A stretch of DNA of 64,000 nt from contig NC_054758.1 of assembly GCF_018143015.1 (NCBI RefSeq), positions 8,602,501 through 8,666,500 on the forward strand. The letters are read 5' to 3'. Origin of the DNA: Lytechinus variegatus. Taxonomy: Eukaryota; Echinodermata; Echinoidea; Temnopleuroida; Toxopneustidae. The position numbers were made by a program, and so were the translations under genes. This document shows positions 29,262 to 40,986 of the stretch, piece by piece (position 1 is the stretch's first letter; each line of letters begins with the position of its first letter). The notes beneath the pieces are model-generated. The model made no database searches. It saw only the letters and a program-made list of their open reading frames with translations, and had not been told where the DNA came from.

Positions 29262-30018
29262 CATACTTTCTCCCATACGTGTATACTGTATCACAGCAAT
29301 ACCTTTAATCCAGCTGAGGCATGGCGGCTTGTCATTGTTCAAAACCCAACCTTCACCCGACAAGGAAATTATAATTGGTATAGTGTCGAAAATCTGTCTA
29401 TCTGACGGTAATCGGATCGGGTGACGGGGTTGCCCTAGCCACTAACCCGTCTCTGTGGTTAAGGCACTGGAGTTCAAAGCTGGGGGCCCGGGTTCGATTC
29501 CCTGCAGAGACTTTTTTCGGCATCACCAATTTTTCCAAAGGGTAGATAGCTCTGGGGACCTTTGATTTGAGCTACGCCTACATTGTTCTCTTCATCCATT
29601 TCTTTCACACAATATTTAAATAAGAGTTGCCAAAGTTGTTATACATGTATTACTTCACACATTTGTATACTGTCTCCCATACTTGTACTTTATCACATCA
29701 ATACCTTTGATCCAGCTAAGGCATAGCGGCTTGTCATTGTTCAAAACCCACCTTCACGCGACAAGGAAATTATAATTTGTATAGTGTCGAAAATCTGTCG
29801 GACGGTCAATGGGATCGGGGTCGCCCTAGCCACTAACCCATCTCTGTGGTTTAGTGGTTAAGGCACCAGCGTTCAAGGCTGGAGGCCCGGGTTTGATTCC
29901 CGGCAGAGCCCTTTTTCGGCATCACCTATTTTTCCAAAGTGTAGATAGCTCTGGGCCTGATTTGAGCTACGCCTACCAATGTTCTCTTCATCCATTTCTT
30001 ACACACTACATTCGCCGA
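29262..30018 (+). repeat. Two-copy tandem duplication (about 400 bp), each with a tRNA-like head
   Basis: AATACCTTTAATCCAGCTGAGG at about 29300 and AATACCTTTGATCCAGCTAAGG at about 29700 start parallel stretches that run through TCATTGTTCAAAACCCA and a tRNA-like region to TGAGCTACGCCTACC. The unit also contains CATCCATTTCTT at its end. Noncoding; probably a duplicated SINE insertion. Confidence 0.7.
29843..29911 (+). repeat. tRNA-like SINE promoter region (second tandem copy)
   Basis: TTAGTGGTTAAGGC fits an A box and GGGTTTGATTCCC a B box. A seven-base loop GTTCAAG between CCAGC and GCTGG sits at the anticodon-arm position, and CTCTG/CAGAG can pair as an acceptor stem. The first copy at 29446-29512 lacks part of the A box. 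Its placement inside a duplicated repeat argues for a SINE head rather than a functional tRNA gene. Confidence 0.6.
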
Positions 30019-31014
30019 CATATATATAGGTTGGCGAAGTGGAAATTGGACCACCTGGGCATTAAATTCAATAAGAATTAGATTAAGTGCTATATTAAAG
30101 ACCAAGTAAAGTGGTGACCAAATAGCAATTACACTCATTTAAAATTAGACCAAATGGGTATAGCCCATGTGGTAGTACTAGACTTTCTGGTTCTAGGCTA
30201 ATAATATGAATACATTCTAAATTCATAAACTTGTATTTACTACTATATCTTCTTCACCAACCTCAATTGCCTTAATATCCTTGTCTTCATTAGATGATTT
30301 TTATCAAAAGATGCAAACCAAAATTATATATTTTGAAGAAAAAATACGTTACATTCCTCTTTTCTGCAATACTCAGAACAAATACACAACCACAAACAAA
30401 ATTTCTATCAACATATATTATCGGTCTACTGATTTATTGCACTTAAAAAATTGTTCAACAATGTCAGTATACAAATAACTCAATCCAACAAGTTGGCCTT
30501 AGGAAACAGATGAAAACTGGTGAATAATTTGTTAAGAAATAAACTAAATCACATTGTGTATTCCTTTGTGTTGTTTTTTTTTGGGTGGAGGGGGTACCAG
30601 GTACTTATCTTTCCTGTATAATATCTCATATCTTTTCTTCCCAAGTTGACTTGATTTAACCTCATCATGTTGACTTATAACTTTAAATTACTTGCCACTG
30701 CAACACACAGGTTACCTTGCCAAATAGGTTTCTAAAATTATTACATGGACATCTATATCACTATGGCAAAGTTCTAAAGAGTTGCTATATATCGACTTGA
30801 TATAATTTATGTAACCATATCAGCACATTAATTTTTGGGAGTCAACTTGGCAAGATACCTTACGTCCATGAAAACATGTATCTTAGTATTAGAAGACAAC
30901 ATTCCCACATACTATTTGTCGGCATATCAATTTACAAAAGTGAAGTTGACTTGGTAAGATGAAACACCTCATCAGGAAATGACAAGCTCTTGTATTCTTT
31001 GCATATAAAGTAAA
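30019..31014. other. AT-rich intergenic sequence, nothing recognised
   Basis: No gene or structured repeat was identified. Confidence 0.5.
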
Positions 31015-31275
31015 AGAAGCATGTTGTTTAAGTCCTTCACTCTAACAACAAGTTGTTTAAAGTTTTAAACAATTGTAAAAATAAATGAAATTCTTAACTT
31101 TTTAAACAACTTGTTTAAAATTCACACAACTTGTTACAAACTTTAAACAATAGCTATGAGGGTGGCGGACAATAAGCAACATGCATTACAAATGTAAACA
31201 ACATTTTTAAAGTGTAGGTATTCTACACAAGGATCACAAAAAAATGCTCACTGGAGAAAAAAATTTAAACAAGTG
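31015..31275 (+). repeat. Direct duplicate flanking the next element, left copy
   Basis: From ATGTTGTTTAAGTCC through AAACAACTTGT, GTGGCGGAC and GGTATTCTACACAAGGA to ATGCTCACTGGAGAAAAAAA. The diverged right copy is at 32190-32425 (CTGTTTAAGCCC through AGATTCTAAACAGGGA to ATGCTCGCAGGAAAAAAATG). Confidence 0.6.
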
Positions 31276-31289
31276 GAATTCCTCTGGCG

Positions 31290-32174
31290 GTCTCACCTGC
31301 ATCACATGATTCAATAAAGCAGCAGTGTTGACTTTAAAAACTACTATAAAATAATTATTCACAAAGAACACCATTCATATCATGATACAATACTATGTTC
31401 ATTGATATTTGACCTTGATCATGTGACCTAAAACTTGTCAGTGATACTTGATTACCCCTATATCCACATTTTATACACTATTTCTACAGACTTTCAAAGT
31501 TATGAAAGCAATCTAATAATTACCTCTCAAATGTCCAAAGTTCAATAACCTTAAATGACCTTTGACTTTCATCATGTGACCTGAATCTTGCATGAAATGT
31601 TCAGTGATACCTGATGACTCTGATGTCCACGTTTTATGAACTAGACCAATAAACTTACATGGATATGATTGTAATTCAATAAATACCCCCAACATGGACA
31701 AAGTTCATTGACCTTTAATGACCTTGACCTCGGTCATGTGACCTGAAACTCGCACAAGATGTTCAGTGATACTTGGTTACTCTTATGTCCACGTTTTATG
31801 AACTAGACCAATACACTTACAGGAATTTGATGGTAATTCAACAAATAACCCCAACATGGCAAAAGTTCATTGACCTTCATGTCCAAGTTTCACGAACTAG
31901 GTCTATATATTTTCTAACTTATGATAACATTTCAAAAACTTAACCTTTGGTTAAGATTTTGATGTTGATTTCCCCAACATGGTCTAAGTTCATTTACCCT
32001 AAATGACCCGAAGCTAAGGCGGGATGTTCAGTAATACTTGATTAACCTTATGGCCAGGTTTCATGACCTAGGTCCATATACTTTCTAGGTTATGCTATCA
32101 TTTAGAAAAATTAACCTTAGGTTAATATTTGGTTGGAAAAGCGGCTCCTCTAGTCTCACTCTGCTTTGCAGGTG
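31290..32174. mobile_element. Element with GTCTCACCTGCA ends and internal about 160-bp repeats
   Basis: GTCTCACCTGCA at 31290 and TGCAGGTGAGAC ending at 32174 are perfect 12-bp inverted repeats. The interior consists of about four diverged units of 153-162 bp, each with TGACCTTGA, CATGTGACCTGAAAC, GTTCAGTGATACTTG and AACTAGACCAATA blocks. No coding sequence. It looks like a nonautonomous element with an internal satellite. Confidence 0.65.
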
Positions 32175-32189
32175 AGACAAAAATTAATG

Positions 32190-32425
32190 CTGTTTAAGCC
32201 CATCACTGCAACAATAAGTTGTACAAACTCTGAAACATTTATTTCGAAAAAAAGGACATTCTTAAATTTTGTAAACAACTTGTGTAAATTTAAAGCTCAT
32301 TACAAACTTAAAATAATTAGAGTGGCAAACTTAAACAACATGGTTACAAATTAAAAACATTTTAACCATGTAGAGATTCTAAACAGGGACCACAATGCTC
32401 GCAGGAAAAAAATGTTTAAAAACTG
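32190..32425 (+). repeat. Direct duplicate flanking the element, right copy
   Basis: Homologous to 31015-31275 but diverged with several indels. The two copies bracket the element at 31290-32174, so either the whole region was tandemly duplicated before insertion or the element lies between repeat units. Confidence 0.55.
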
Positions 32426-33478
32426 AAACTTTCCTATTAATTTGCTTTCACAAATGAAAAAATTTATATATAAGAATGACAAAAATCTAAATATTCAACG
32501 ATTCTGAACAGGAACACAGGTACATATAGCAAATGATAACAATTGTAACAAATAGATGAATCAGTTATTGCACCAAATTAAAAATTCAGTTTTTTTTTTA
32601 ACACTGAACAAAATTTTAACAAAGAGGTGAATCAATAATTGCACAGAATTAAAAGAATGCTATGTTCAAAGTATATATACCTTTCTAATATGTACAGGAT
32701 ATAAGTTTTAGATTGTTGACAAGCAAGTGCATGAAAAGTACATTTTTGAGAAACCACAAATTGTTTTTTTTTTTGCTTTAAGCACCTAGTGTATTATTTT
32801 CTGTCCTTCTTCATTGATATTTTGCTTGTTTATTAAAAACACTGTTAATGCTTTCTTATCTTCAGAAAAAATACAATAAGCCTTTTTCTGGAAAGAAAAA
32901 TAAGCAGTCGAGAATTGTACCAGAAGAAAGTTCATGACATGCTTTTTTCCATTCTAGCAATAAAACAAAATTTGAGTTTTTGGCAGCAAAATACTTTAAT
33001 GGCCTTTCTGCGGGAAGGTGACGATTTGTTATATGCAATAAATTTTCAAGGTACAAAAATTCAAAGAGGTACATGTATTAGTTTCTGAAAATGGTTCAGT
33101 ATTTTCTTAAAACCAAAAAATTGATTCCAAAGCAATTCATCAGGGTACATGTTCAACACAATGGAGAAGAATAAATAATTGCACTGAATTTAAAATTCTA
33201 TCTTAAAAAAACATAGATTTCTAAAATACTTGTAGCATCCCTTTAAAAACTTATTTAAAATTTTAGTGATAACATTTCACCACCCAGGAAATAACTTTTG
33301 TGAGAAAAGTTTTCTTTCCTGTTATCAACATCTCTAATCACACTCTCCTCTGTAACTCCAAACGTGTTTTCAACTTTTCCTACCACAACCCATCTTTTGC
33401 CAACATGGCTCATTAACTCTGAACAATTACTGGGTTTCTTTCTCATAATACAAGCCTGTACTGCTGACTTGTGAAATC
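32426..33478. other. AT-rich intergenic sequence, nothing recognised
   Basis: No gene or structured repeat was identified. Confidence 0.5.
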
Positions 33479-33830
33479 TTCTTTCTGGATGAAATCTTTA
33501 TTTTTCAGACAGTGTGCTCCCAACTTCCATAACACTTGGATGTACCACACCACCTCTCCTTATTTTTCAAGTATTTTTTGTGTTATTCATCTTACTACTA
33601 TTTTCACCTTCCGGACTCGCTCAGTAGTATTTCTACACATTTATTTCGCATTCGTGGACTTCGCGAATATCATTACTTTTGATTGGAGGACCATTTTTAC
33701 AGAGCTCTGATATATTGTGATTATTGCAACAGGAAAACATTTCCTTTTGAACTTTTATGTATATATACTGTGAATGACAATAAACCAGGATCAGCGCCCA
33801 GTTGTGAGTTGATGTAGCAACACAGGACAA
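33479..33830 (+). repeat. Possible 3' tail of a non-LTR retroelement
   Basis: TTTCGCATTCGTGGACTTCG, TTTTGATTGGAGGACC and AGCTCTGATATATTGTGATT lead to GACAATAAACCAGGAT, an AATAAA-type end. This resembles the 3' untranslated end of an invertebrate LINE. No reverse-transcriptase sequence precedes it, so the call is tentative. Confidence 0.3.
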
Positions 33831-35159
33831 CGAGTAAGTGAACTTCTTTATTAATAGGTAAACCAAATTACCTATATATACAAGAAACAATTATTATTTC
33901 AGAATAAATTTTCAAATTATAAAAACTTAGGAGGTATTTTTGATACTGATCCATGTTCAGTATTTTCTTTACAAAAATGATCTGACTCACTATCTTAATT
34001 TCTTTAACTATTTATCCTCCTGACAAAATTGGATTGCCCCCGAAGTTGGATGCTTAGTGCTTGACTATGCCAGCATATTCTCTTTTTTATTTCCCATGCC
34101 CGAAAGCAATACCAAATGCCTCAAGCTATGTCTCCTCTTTAGAAATGCCTTTCTAATAATCACTGATGATATAAGTTGATCAGCATAACCTTTTTACATA
34201 CTGTACATTTTTTTTCAAAAAGTCAAGGAACATAATATACATTTTTTCATTTATGTAAACTAATGAACACCGTTATCCATACCGCACACACTGGACTGTA
34301 AGATGTACATGTAGCGTAAGTACAATTAGCATTCCTACAAGTAATAGAAAATTAAAATAACATTTTTGTATACCCTTCTAGTAGTAATTAATGTACATGT
34401 AAGCATCGTAATGTTTTAATAAACTATTATCAGAAATATTACCAAACAGTCAGTTTCAGGACTACAGAGTACCTTACATGTTGAAACAAAAACTTTATCA
34501 TCTATTTTTGTTATACTCTACATGTATATGCAAACAATTCATCTCACTTGAATTTAAATAATGTCATTTCAATGGCAGACTAATAAACGGAAAAAAAGGA
34601 GTATCTGATAGGAAAAACCTACATAAAAACACGGGGGAGGGAGTAGGGCTTATTATTTTGGAGGTCAAGAGCACCATGGTATTGATGGGCTAACCTGTGC
34701 TGGAGAAACCCAGGCATAAAGTCTAAAAGACAGAGCTCAATTTCTTGAAAACTTTATATCGGAGTGCTCCATGCATTGCTTTGAAACAGATCACATTCGC
34801 ATTTGTTCAAATGCCTGCACTGCATATCAGAAATCGAGCTGGCTTATTCTAATCATAAACATTGACTTCAAACCTTACAGCAACATTCATAGATTTTACA
34901 TCATTCAAAACCTACAGAAGAACCAAATTATAACAATAACCCTTATCTTCCGAGACATTAGCTGAGGTGCAATTCTCGTTGGAGCACCATTCACATAACA
35001 ATATGCAATGACATATGTACTATTGGTCGATATGGAGATGGTTTCATTGGCGTTTACAAACATTACCTGGATAAGAATGCTAAGGCTTGCTCAAAAAGTT
35101 TGATACTGGGGATAGAATTTCTTGATGCACCCATAAAATGAGAATGCATAGAGGATATG
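33831..35159. other. Intergenic sequence, nothing recognised
   Basis: No gene or structured repeat was identified over 1.3 kb downstream (on the minus strand) of the zinc-finger gene. Confidence 0.5.
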
Positions 35160-35275
35160 AAGAATACTGGTCGGTAAGTCGGTGAAAAATCTTGGAACCA
35201 GCGAGGTTTGAACCTCTCATCTGTTGCTTGCAGGTCAGCAATTTTACCACAAATGCCATCACCGGTCCATGGCAC
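35160..35275 (-). mobile_element. tRNA-derived SINE, minus strand
   Basis: The reverse complement has a tRNA-like head: GATGGCATTTGTGGTAAAATTG as the D-arm/A-box region, CTGACCTGCAAGCAACAG as the anticodon arm with CTGCAAG in the loop, and AGGTTCAAACCTCG as a good B box, followed by CTGG. The family differs from the SINE at 38356. No true tRNA is implied, because the acceptor ends do not pair. Confidence 0.55.
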
Positions 35276-35326
35276 AGACATGATAGAATTAGAACAAATA
35301 CTAGTACCTCTAATTATTTTTAATCT

Positions 35327-35474
35327 GGGCCCTGTGACATAAAAAAATTATTATGGTAACTTTGCCATCCTATGATAATTACCATGGTTACAGTGATCAA
35401 CAGCCAATCAAAATCAAGGATTCCATGCAAGATACCATAAAATGGCAGAGTTACCATTATGGTAATGAGCCCAG
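35327..35474. mobile_element. Hairpin MITE, copy 1 (second copy at 62431-62575)
   Basis: Inner inverted repeats TTATGGTAACTTTGCCAT and ATGGCAGAGTTACCATTAT surround a conserved middle, TTACCATGGTTACAG followed by CAGCCAATCAAAATCAAGG. The copy in RPL10A intron 2 shares the same layout. Confidence 0.7.
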
Positions 35475-35777
35475 AATTGCGTTCATAGTCCGCCAAGGAC
35501 AAAGGAATGGAATCATGATATTCACATCATTCTGAACCTAAAAGTTTATATCTATGCTGACCCTATACAATATATCTTCAAAAAATTACCTAGGTCACGT
35601 AACACAAAGGTTAGCGATTATCGTATGCATGACTGTCACGATTGATTGTACATTGTAGTCAATGTCATCAATCGTAGAAAAATGGTGTACGATCATTGCT
35701 AAGTTTCGTGTTACGGGCCTCTGGACTTCAAAGACATTAATATGCAAATATCTGCACAACAGTCATCGCAGTTTCTC
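35475..35777 (-). other. Probable 3' untranslated region of the zinc-finger gene
   Basis: Lies immediately downstream of the stop codon on the minus strand. It includes an imperfect palindrome around 35615-35690 (GCATGACTGTCACGATTGA mirrored by TCAATCGTAGAAAAATGG). No clear polyadenylation signal was identified within it. Confidence 0.4.
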
Positions 35778-38700
35778 TCATTTGTGGGTTTTAGCATGTG
35801 CTGAAAGACAACTCCTATGACTAAATTTCTTCTCACAAACAGCACAATGAAAAGGCCGAGCTCCGTTATGGACATTCATATGTTCTTCCAATGTTCTCTT
35901 GTAAGAGAACCCCTTGGTGCATTTGGAGCATCGGAAGGGTTTCTCTGCCGAGTGGACAATGAGGTGCTTTTTTCGCTGGCTGTTGGTGATGAACCGCCTC
36001 TGGCAGATGTGACATTCAAATGGTTTCTCCCCAGTGTGTATCATCAAGTGTCCCTTCAGGTGATTCTCTTGCCTAAACCTCATCTGACATTGATCGCACT
36101 GGTAAGGTTTTTCATCGGAGTGGATCAGGGTGTGTCGTGCAAGAGCACTCTTGCTGGAAAACATCTTGTCACAGTTTGGACACTTCAATCTCTTTTCTAA
36201 AGGGGTTTTCTTTTCCGGACAAGCTGCAGGATCATTTCTTTTCTCTGGTCTGTGAATTCGCGCATGCTTCCGGAAATACTTCTTCAGGGTGAAGGTTTTC
36301 TCGCAATCTGGACACTTGTAGCACTGCCTGTCTCTGCTGTGTGTTCTTTCATGTCTTGAGAGTTCGCTCCGGACAGGGAATCGCTTAGTGCACACCTTGC
36401 ACTCGAATGGCTTCTCACCTGTGTGGGTTTTCATATGCCCTATCAGATGACTTACTTGTCTAAATTCCATGAAACAAGTCAAGCACTGATACGGCCGTTC
36501 ACCTGTGTGTATTCTGACATGACGCGTAAGAGCACAACCAAGGGCAAATCGCTTCTCACAGGTTGGGCACTGAAAAGGTTTCTCGCCTGTATGGCTCCGG
36601 AGATGCCGATCGAGTTGATTCTTAAAAATAAAGCTCTTCTCGCACATATCACAGCTGTAGGCCTTCTCTTCTTTGTGAATCTTCATGTGCTTTTTGCAAG
36701 CGCTGTTTTCGTAAAACGTTTTGCCACAATCGGAACACTTGAAGCGTGGCGCTTCTCCCTTGTGCTTCTTCATGTGTATGTTAAGGCGGTGCATTTGGGT
36801 GAATGTTGAGAAGCAGGAAGAGCATTTGTACGGTTTGATTCCCTCATGGGCTCTCATGTGGATCATCAAACCATGTTTTCTCAAGAATCTACGTCCGCAC
36901 TTCGTACACAAAAATCGTTTTTTGCTTGCATCATCGGATGTTTCCCGAGATGTCATTTCACTGTTGTCAGCTGTATCAGATTCGTTTTCATCATCCTGAT
37001 CATGGTCAGAACTTTGAGTTGGTGATTCCCTATTACTAATAGTGTCTTGAGTGGGATTGACTTGTCGGTATTCTCCATGATCACGAGCCGAATGTGAATC
37101 CTTTTCTTTTACCTCCTGTCTGGTCTTTTCATCTGTGAAATAATGTTATAAGAATATTATACTACTATAAAATATAACACTAAATAGGTTCATTATTGCG
37201 GATTGAAATAATCGCTAGAGGGTATTCATTTGTCTCGCAATCTACTATGGTCAACAAGGAAAGCTAGTGAACACTTTGCGAGAGTGATCACGAATTTCCT
37301 AGAAAGCCAGTGAACACTTTTTGCGAGAGTGATCACGAATTTCCTTGTTGACCATAGTAGATTGCGAGACAAATGAATACCCTCTAGCAAATATTATACT
37401 TCTATAAAATATCATACCAATTATGCACATTTCTGAGTTTGTTGTGGCAATGCAACACACTTGAGGTTATTTACAGAGTGCAATGAATGATACTTCCAAA
37501 GTGCAAAGTGGTACAACCAAAAATGCACGGCTGGAAGATTGTATAAAATTAAAGCATGAACAGATGACTTGCATACGTATTCACAATCGGCTAAATCCTT
37601 GACCAAGCTTTAGAAAATATATTATATCGGTTTTACATTGTTTCTGAGTAATACATGCAAACAAAAGATTAGTTAGAGAGATGAATGCATAGATATCCAT
37701 AGGGCTACATAGAAAGAAAGTAGTGAAATTCAAAGGACAAGTCCACCCAACAAAAACTTGATTTGAATAAAAAGAGAAAAAATTCAACAAGCATAACACT
37801 GAAAATTTCATCAAAATCGGATGTAAAATAAGATCGTTATGACATTTTAAAGTTTCGCTTCATTTCACAAAACAGTTACTGTATATGCACATCTCGGTCG
37901 GTATGCAAATGAGGGAACTGATGACATCACTCACTCGCTATATCTTTTGTATTTTATTATGTGCTATATTATGAAATATTTTTATTTTCTCATCATTGTC
38001 ATGTGAAATGAAGTTTCATTCCTCCCTGAACACGTGAAATTCCATTATTTTAACATTTTGGGCTTCAGTCAAGGAGGTCCTAAACATCAAATTTGTAAAA
38101 ATTGAAATATTGTATAATTCAAACAATAAAAAACAAAAGAATATAGTGAGTGAGTGACATCATCGACTCTCATTTGGATGTAACTGGCTCATTCATGTTA
38201 CTATTTTGTTAAAAAAAGCGAAACTTTGAAATGTCATAACTTTCTTATTTTACATCCGATTTTGATGAAATTTTCAGCATTGTGCTCATCTGATTTTTCT
38301 CTATTGATTCAAATCAAAATGTTTCTGAGGTGGACTTGACCTTTAAGATCAAACAGGGCGTCGCAGTTTACATGTAGTAGTTATGACTCGGCTTTCAATC
38401 TGAGGGACGTGGGTTTGATTCCCAGCCATGGCGCGTTTTCCTTCAGCAGAAAATTTACCCAGATTGTGCTGCACTCAACCCAGATGAGGTGACTGGGTAC
38501 CCGGCAGGAAGAAATTCCTTGAATGCCAGAGTGCCTATATGGCAGCACGTCTTTTGCTGAGGTAACAATAACAGCACTTTGTATCCTCAGTCAAAAAGCG
38601 TTTTAAAAATCCAGCCATTAATATTATTAAATACATGTATAAGACTGCAAAAAAAGGATGGGGGCTGCAATGAAAATGACAGAATAGCATAAACATTATA

Positions 38701-40966
38701 AAACATAAACTGATTACAGAAGGAATAATCCTAACAAATATGGCCAAATTCAGCATGTCACTGAGTTGTGCATATCACTGTTTTGTGAAAATAATGAAAC
38801 TTTGAAATGCCGTAACTTTCTTATTTTACATCCGATTCTGATGAAATTTTCAGTGTTATGCTAGTTTGATTTGTCTTTATTTATTCAAATCAACATTTTG
38901 CTGGGGAAGACTTGTCCTTTAAGACTGAGTAAATAGGTAGGGCTTCCACATCTACCTCCACACAGGTGGAAATTGTTGGTGAGTGGACAAGAACAGGGAG
39001 ATTATTCCAAAGCCTAGCACACGCAACAGAGTCGGATGATCCGACACATCATTCCACTAGTAGACCAAGAGGATACAAACCTTCATCAAAATTGTCTTTT
39101 TCCATCGGACCTTCGAGATCGTCATCATCTTCTATCCAGCCATCGATCATTCCGTCTACCTCCTCCGCCTCCTCTTCCTCGCCAATCTCCTCCTTGAGTC
39201 CCCTCACTATTCCATCCTCCTCCTCGATGTTCTCCAGTCTTGGTTCGTCCACTTCTCTTTCAACCAATTCCCCATCCTTCTCCTCCTTTACTGAAATTTC
39301 TATGTCATTCTCCGTATTCTCCTTGATGCTTTGAGGACTCCACTCTTTTGCTTCTTTGCCTTCGTCCTCCTGCAGCTCTCTGCCAGTGATATAAGAATGC
39401 CCTCTCACACCTAATATATTTAAAGAGAAATTCCAGTAGTTGCAGTAAACACTGATTTCATGAAAAAGTCTGTAAAACGAGGCTTAATAATTGTCAGTAT
39501 AATATCGAGGATGGAGATCTGGTACAGTTACATAAAATGAACTTTGTGAAATCTTGAAATCTACGCTGAAAAATGTTCACACTGAAGATCACCAATACAG
39601 ATAAGCGCATGTGGGACAGTGTATTATTATTATTATTGCTTTGAATGTCGGCCCGACGCTTGACCTGAATCCTGTGCTTATTTGCTAATTTCTCAGCAAT
39701 TACACCACTTCTTCCAGAATCCTTTGGCACATATTTGTAAACAGGCACTTTGGTGGGCATTTCATTGGATTCTGTACAAACTCATTTTGATATCGTTACT
39801 ACAACTGGCATGTACCTTTAAAACAGACATATAGAATACTTCTCCATGGGCATGGTCGGTAATGGCTGTATTCACTCAATAATTTTTCAAACCATAGATA
39901 AACAGTTTAAGAGGTTCACTCCACAAGGAAAAACATGAGTTTGAGGTTCCATGTTCACTCAAAGAATTGTGCAAGATCAGTTACTCTAGGCATTTTCAAG
40001 TTACATGTACTCTAGGCATTTTCAAGAACTGCTCTTAACATAATGCTAAGTGTCCTATTTTTTCTACAATGTGAATAAACCTTCATACTTTTGGCACATG
40101 CATAAAAGAAGCTACTTAAATTCAGGATTTAATTTATGTTCTTAAAGAGAAATTTCAGTAGTTGCAGTAAACACTGATTTCATGAACAAGTCTGTAAAAC
40201 GAGGCTTAATAATTGTCAGTATAATATCGAGGATCTAGATCTGGTACAGTTACATAAAATGAACTTTGTGAAATCTTGAAATCTACGCTGAAAAATGTTC
40301 AGACTGAAGATACCCAACACAGATAAGCACACATGGGAAAGTGTATAATTATTGCTTTGAATGTCGGGCCCGACGCTCTACCCGAATCCTGTGCTTACTT
40401 GCTGATTCTCAGCAATTACACAATTTCTTCCAGAATCCTTTGGCACGTATACGTTTTATTTACAAAAAGACACTTTGGTGGTCATTTCATTGGATTCTGT
40501 ACGAACTCATTTTGATATCGTTACCAAAACTAGCATTTACCTTTAATCAGAGTGGTCGCCACTAACTTTATCTACTGTACATGTATGAAAAGGCACTAAT
40601 TAAATAATTAAACACGTGGTCTATTGGTTACAGCATTGGACTCCTGATCATGAGGTTGTAAGTTTTAATCCCTGCTCTGCCTCTGTATCCACTTTCATGA
40701 AAAAAAAAACAATAGTGCTGGTTGATTAAACATGTAAGATGTTCCCTCTGGAATACTAGCTTGGCGTTATCAGCAAAAAAGCTGTCCTGCTGAGTTCCTA
40801 CACATACAGTAAAGGAGTTACCATAATAGAAACAAAACCAGAACTACTCACATATTGTACCAGTCATACTCAAAGTTCCTTCTGGCTGATGAGGGTCATT
40901 TAAATTTGACCATTGGTCAGGGGATGGGTCAACTTCGTCCTCTAGAACTTCTAATTTGATGGACAT
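35778..40966 (-). CDS. C2H2 zinc-finger protein with 13 fingers and an acidic N-terminal region
   Basis: Coding exons 40966-40852, 39410-39081 and 37132-35778 have good GT/AG borders and matching phases, giving 599 residues. The ATG at 40966 opens MSIKLEVLEDEVDPSP; the frame stays open upstream, so an earlier start in a preceding exon is possible. Exon 2 (about 39-148) is strongly acidic, with EEDG, EEIGEEEEAEEVDG and EDDDDLEGP runs. After a polar linker, the fingers run from about residue 223 to the end in 13 C-x2-C/H-x3-H units. Most are joined by TGEKP-type linkers; the exception is finger 8 to 9, where a 20-residue basic spacer divides the array into 8 and 5. All cysteines and histidines are present. 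It is a predicted nuclear DNA-binding regulator. Targets and a vertebrate orthologue cannot be named from sequence alone. Confidence 0.8.
37214..37388. mobile_element. Hairpin MITE in an intron of the zinc-finger gene
   Basis: GCTAGAGGGTATTCATTTG, TCTCGCAATCTACTATGG and TCAACAAGGAAA at the left are mirrored perfectly at the right, about 49-bp arms. The interior contains a direct duplication of GTGAACACTTT(TT)GCGAGAGTGATCACGAATTTCCT-like sequence. The long perfect arms indicate a recent insertion. Confidence 0.8.
37730..38345. mobile_element. About 615-bp TTAA MITE with long inverted repeats, copy 1
   Basis: The left arm AAAGGACAAGTCCACCC and the right arm AGGTGGACTTGACCTTTAA extend as inverted repeats for nearly 200 bp, including AAAATTTCATCAAAATCGGA and its complement and the ATGACATCACTCACTC motif. 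It lies in an intron of the zinc-finger gene. Other copies are at 48859-49525, 53122-53732 and 59537-60239, with a half-copy at 38756-38922. Confidence 0.8.
38356..38640 (+). mobile_element. tRNA-derived SINE
   Basis: Head AGGGCGTCGCAGTT with ACTCGGCTTTCAATCTGAGG as an anticodon-arm-like region and GTGGGTTTGATTCCCAGCC as the B box. It is followed by the conserved body ATTGTGCTGCACTCAACCC and GGTGACTGGGTACCCGGCAG and a tail of GGTAACAATAACAGC type. The same family occurs at 59265-59480 and as a tail at 26515-26605. It resembles pol III-transcribed retroposons described in sea urchins (the SURF1 type), which is a comparison from memory and not a database match. Confidence 0.7.
38756..38922 (+). 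mobile_element. Half-copy of the 615-bp TTAA MITE
   Basis: Contains only the right arm: CATATCACTGTTTTGTGAAA, CTTTGAAATGCCGTAAC, TTTTCAGTGTTATGCTAG, ending GACTTGTCCTTTAA. It ends at TTAA 38919-38922, about 160 bp from zinc-finger exon 2. Confidence 0.75.
39420..39821 (+). mobile_element. 403-bp TTAA MITE, copy 2, abutting zinc-finger exon 2
   Basis: Same ends as copy 1 (TTAAAGAGAAATTCCAGTAG to CATGTACCTTTAA). On the minus strand the element finishes 10 bp before the first base of exon 2 (39410), so the acceptor's polypyrimidine and branch region is formed largely by element sequence (CTCTTTAAATATATTAG). Confidence 0.8.
40142..40546 (+). mobile_element. 403-bp TTAA MITE, copy 3
   Basis: TTAAAGAGAAATTTCAGTAG to CTAGCATTTACCTTTAA, same orientation as copy 2 and 722 bp from it start to start. 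It lies in the intron between zinc-finger exons 1 and 2. Confidence 0.8.
40613..40690 (+). repeat. Degenerate tRNA-like SINE head
   Basis: GTGGTCTATTGGTTACAGC fits an A-box region, GACTCCTGATCATGAGGT an anticodon-like arm and GTAAGTTTTAATCCC a decayed B box, ending CTGCTCTGCCTC. It has too many B-box changes for a working tRNA gene. Confidence 0.5.
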
Positions 40967-40986
40967 GATTCTGGTCTGTTCTCTAC

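Noticed and set aside
29843..29911. Possible tRNA gene
   Set aside because: It has A- and B-box-like sequence and a seven-base anticodon-like loop, but it is part of a duplicated 400-bp repeat, the acceptor stem is imperfect and the first copy has lost part of the D arm. A SINE head is the better explanation.
35817..36999. Plus-strand frames of 92-128 codons opposite the zinc-finger exon
   Set aside because: They are shadows of the minus-strand C2H2 coding sequence, whose finger pattern is unambiguous.
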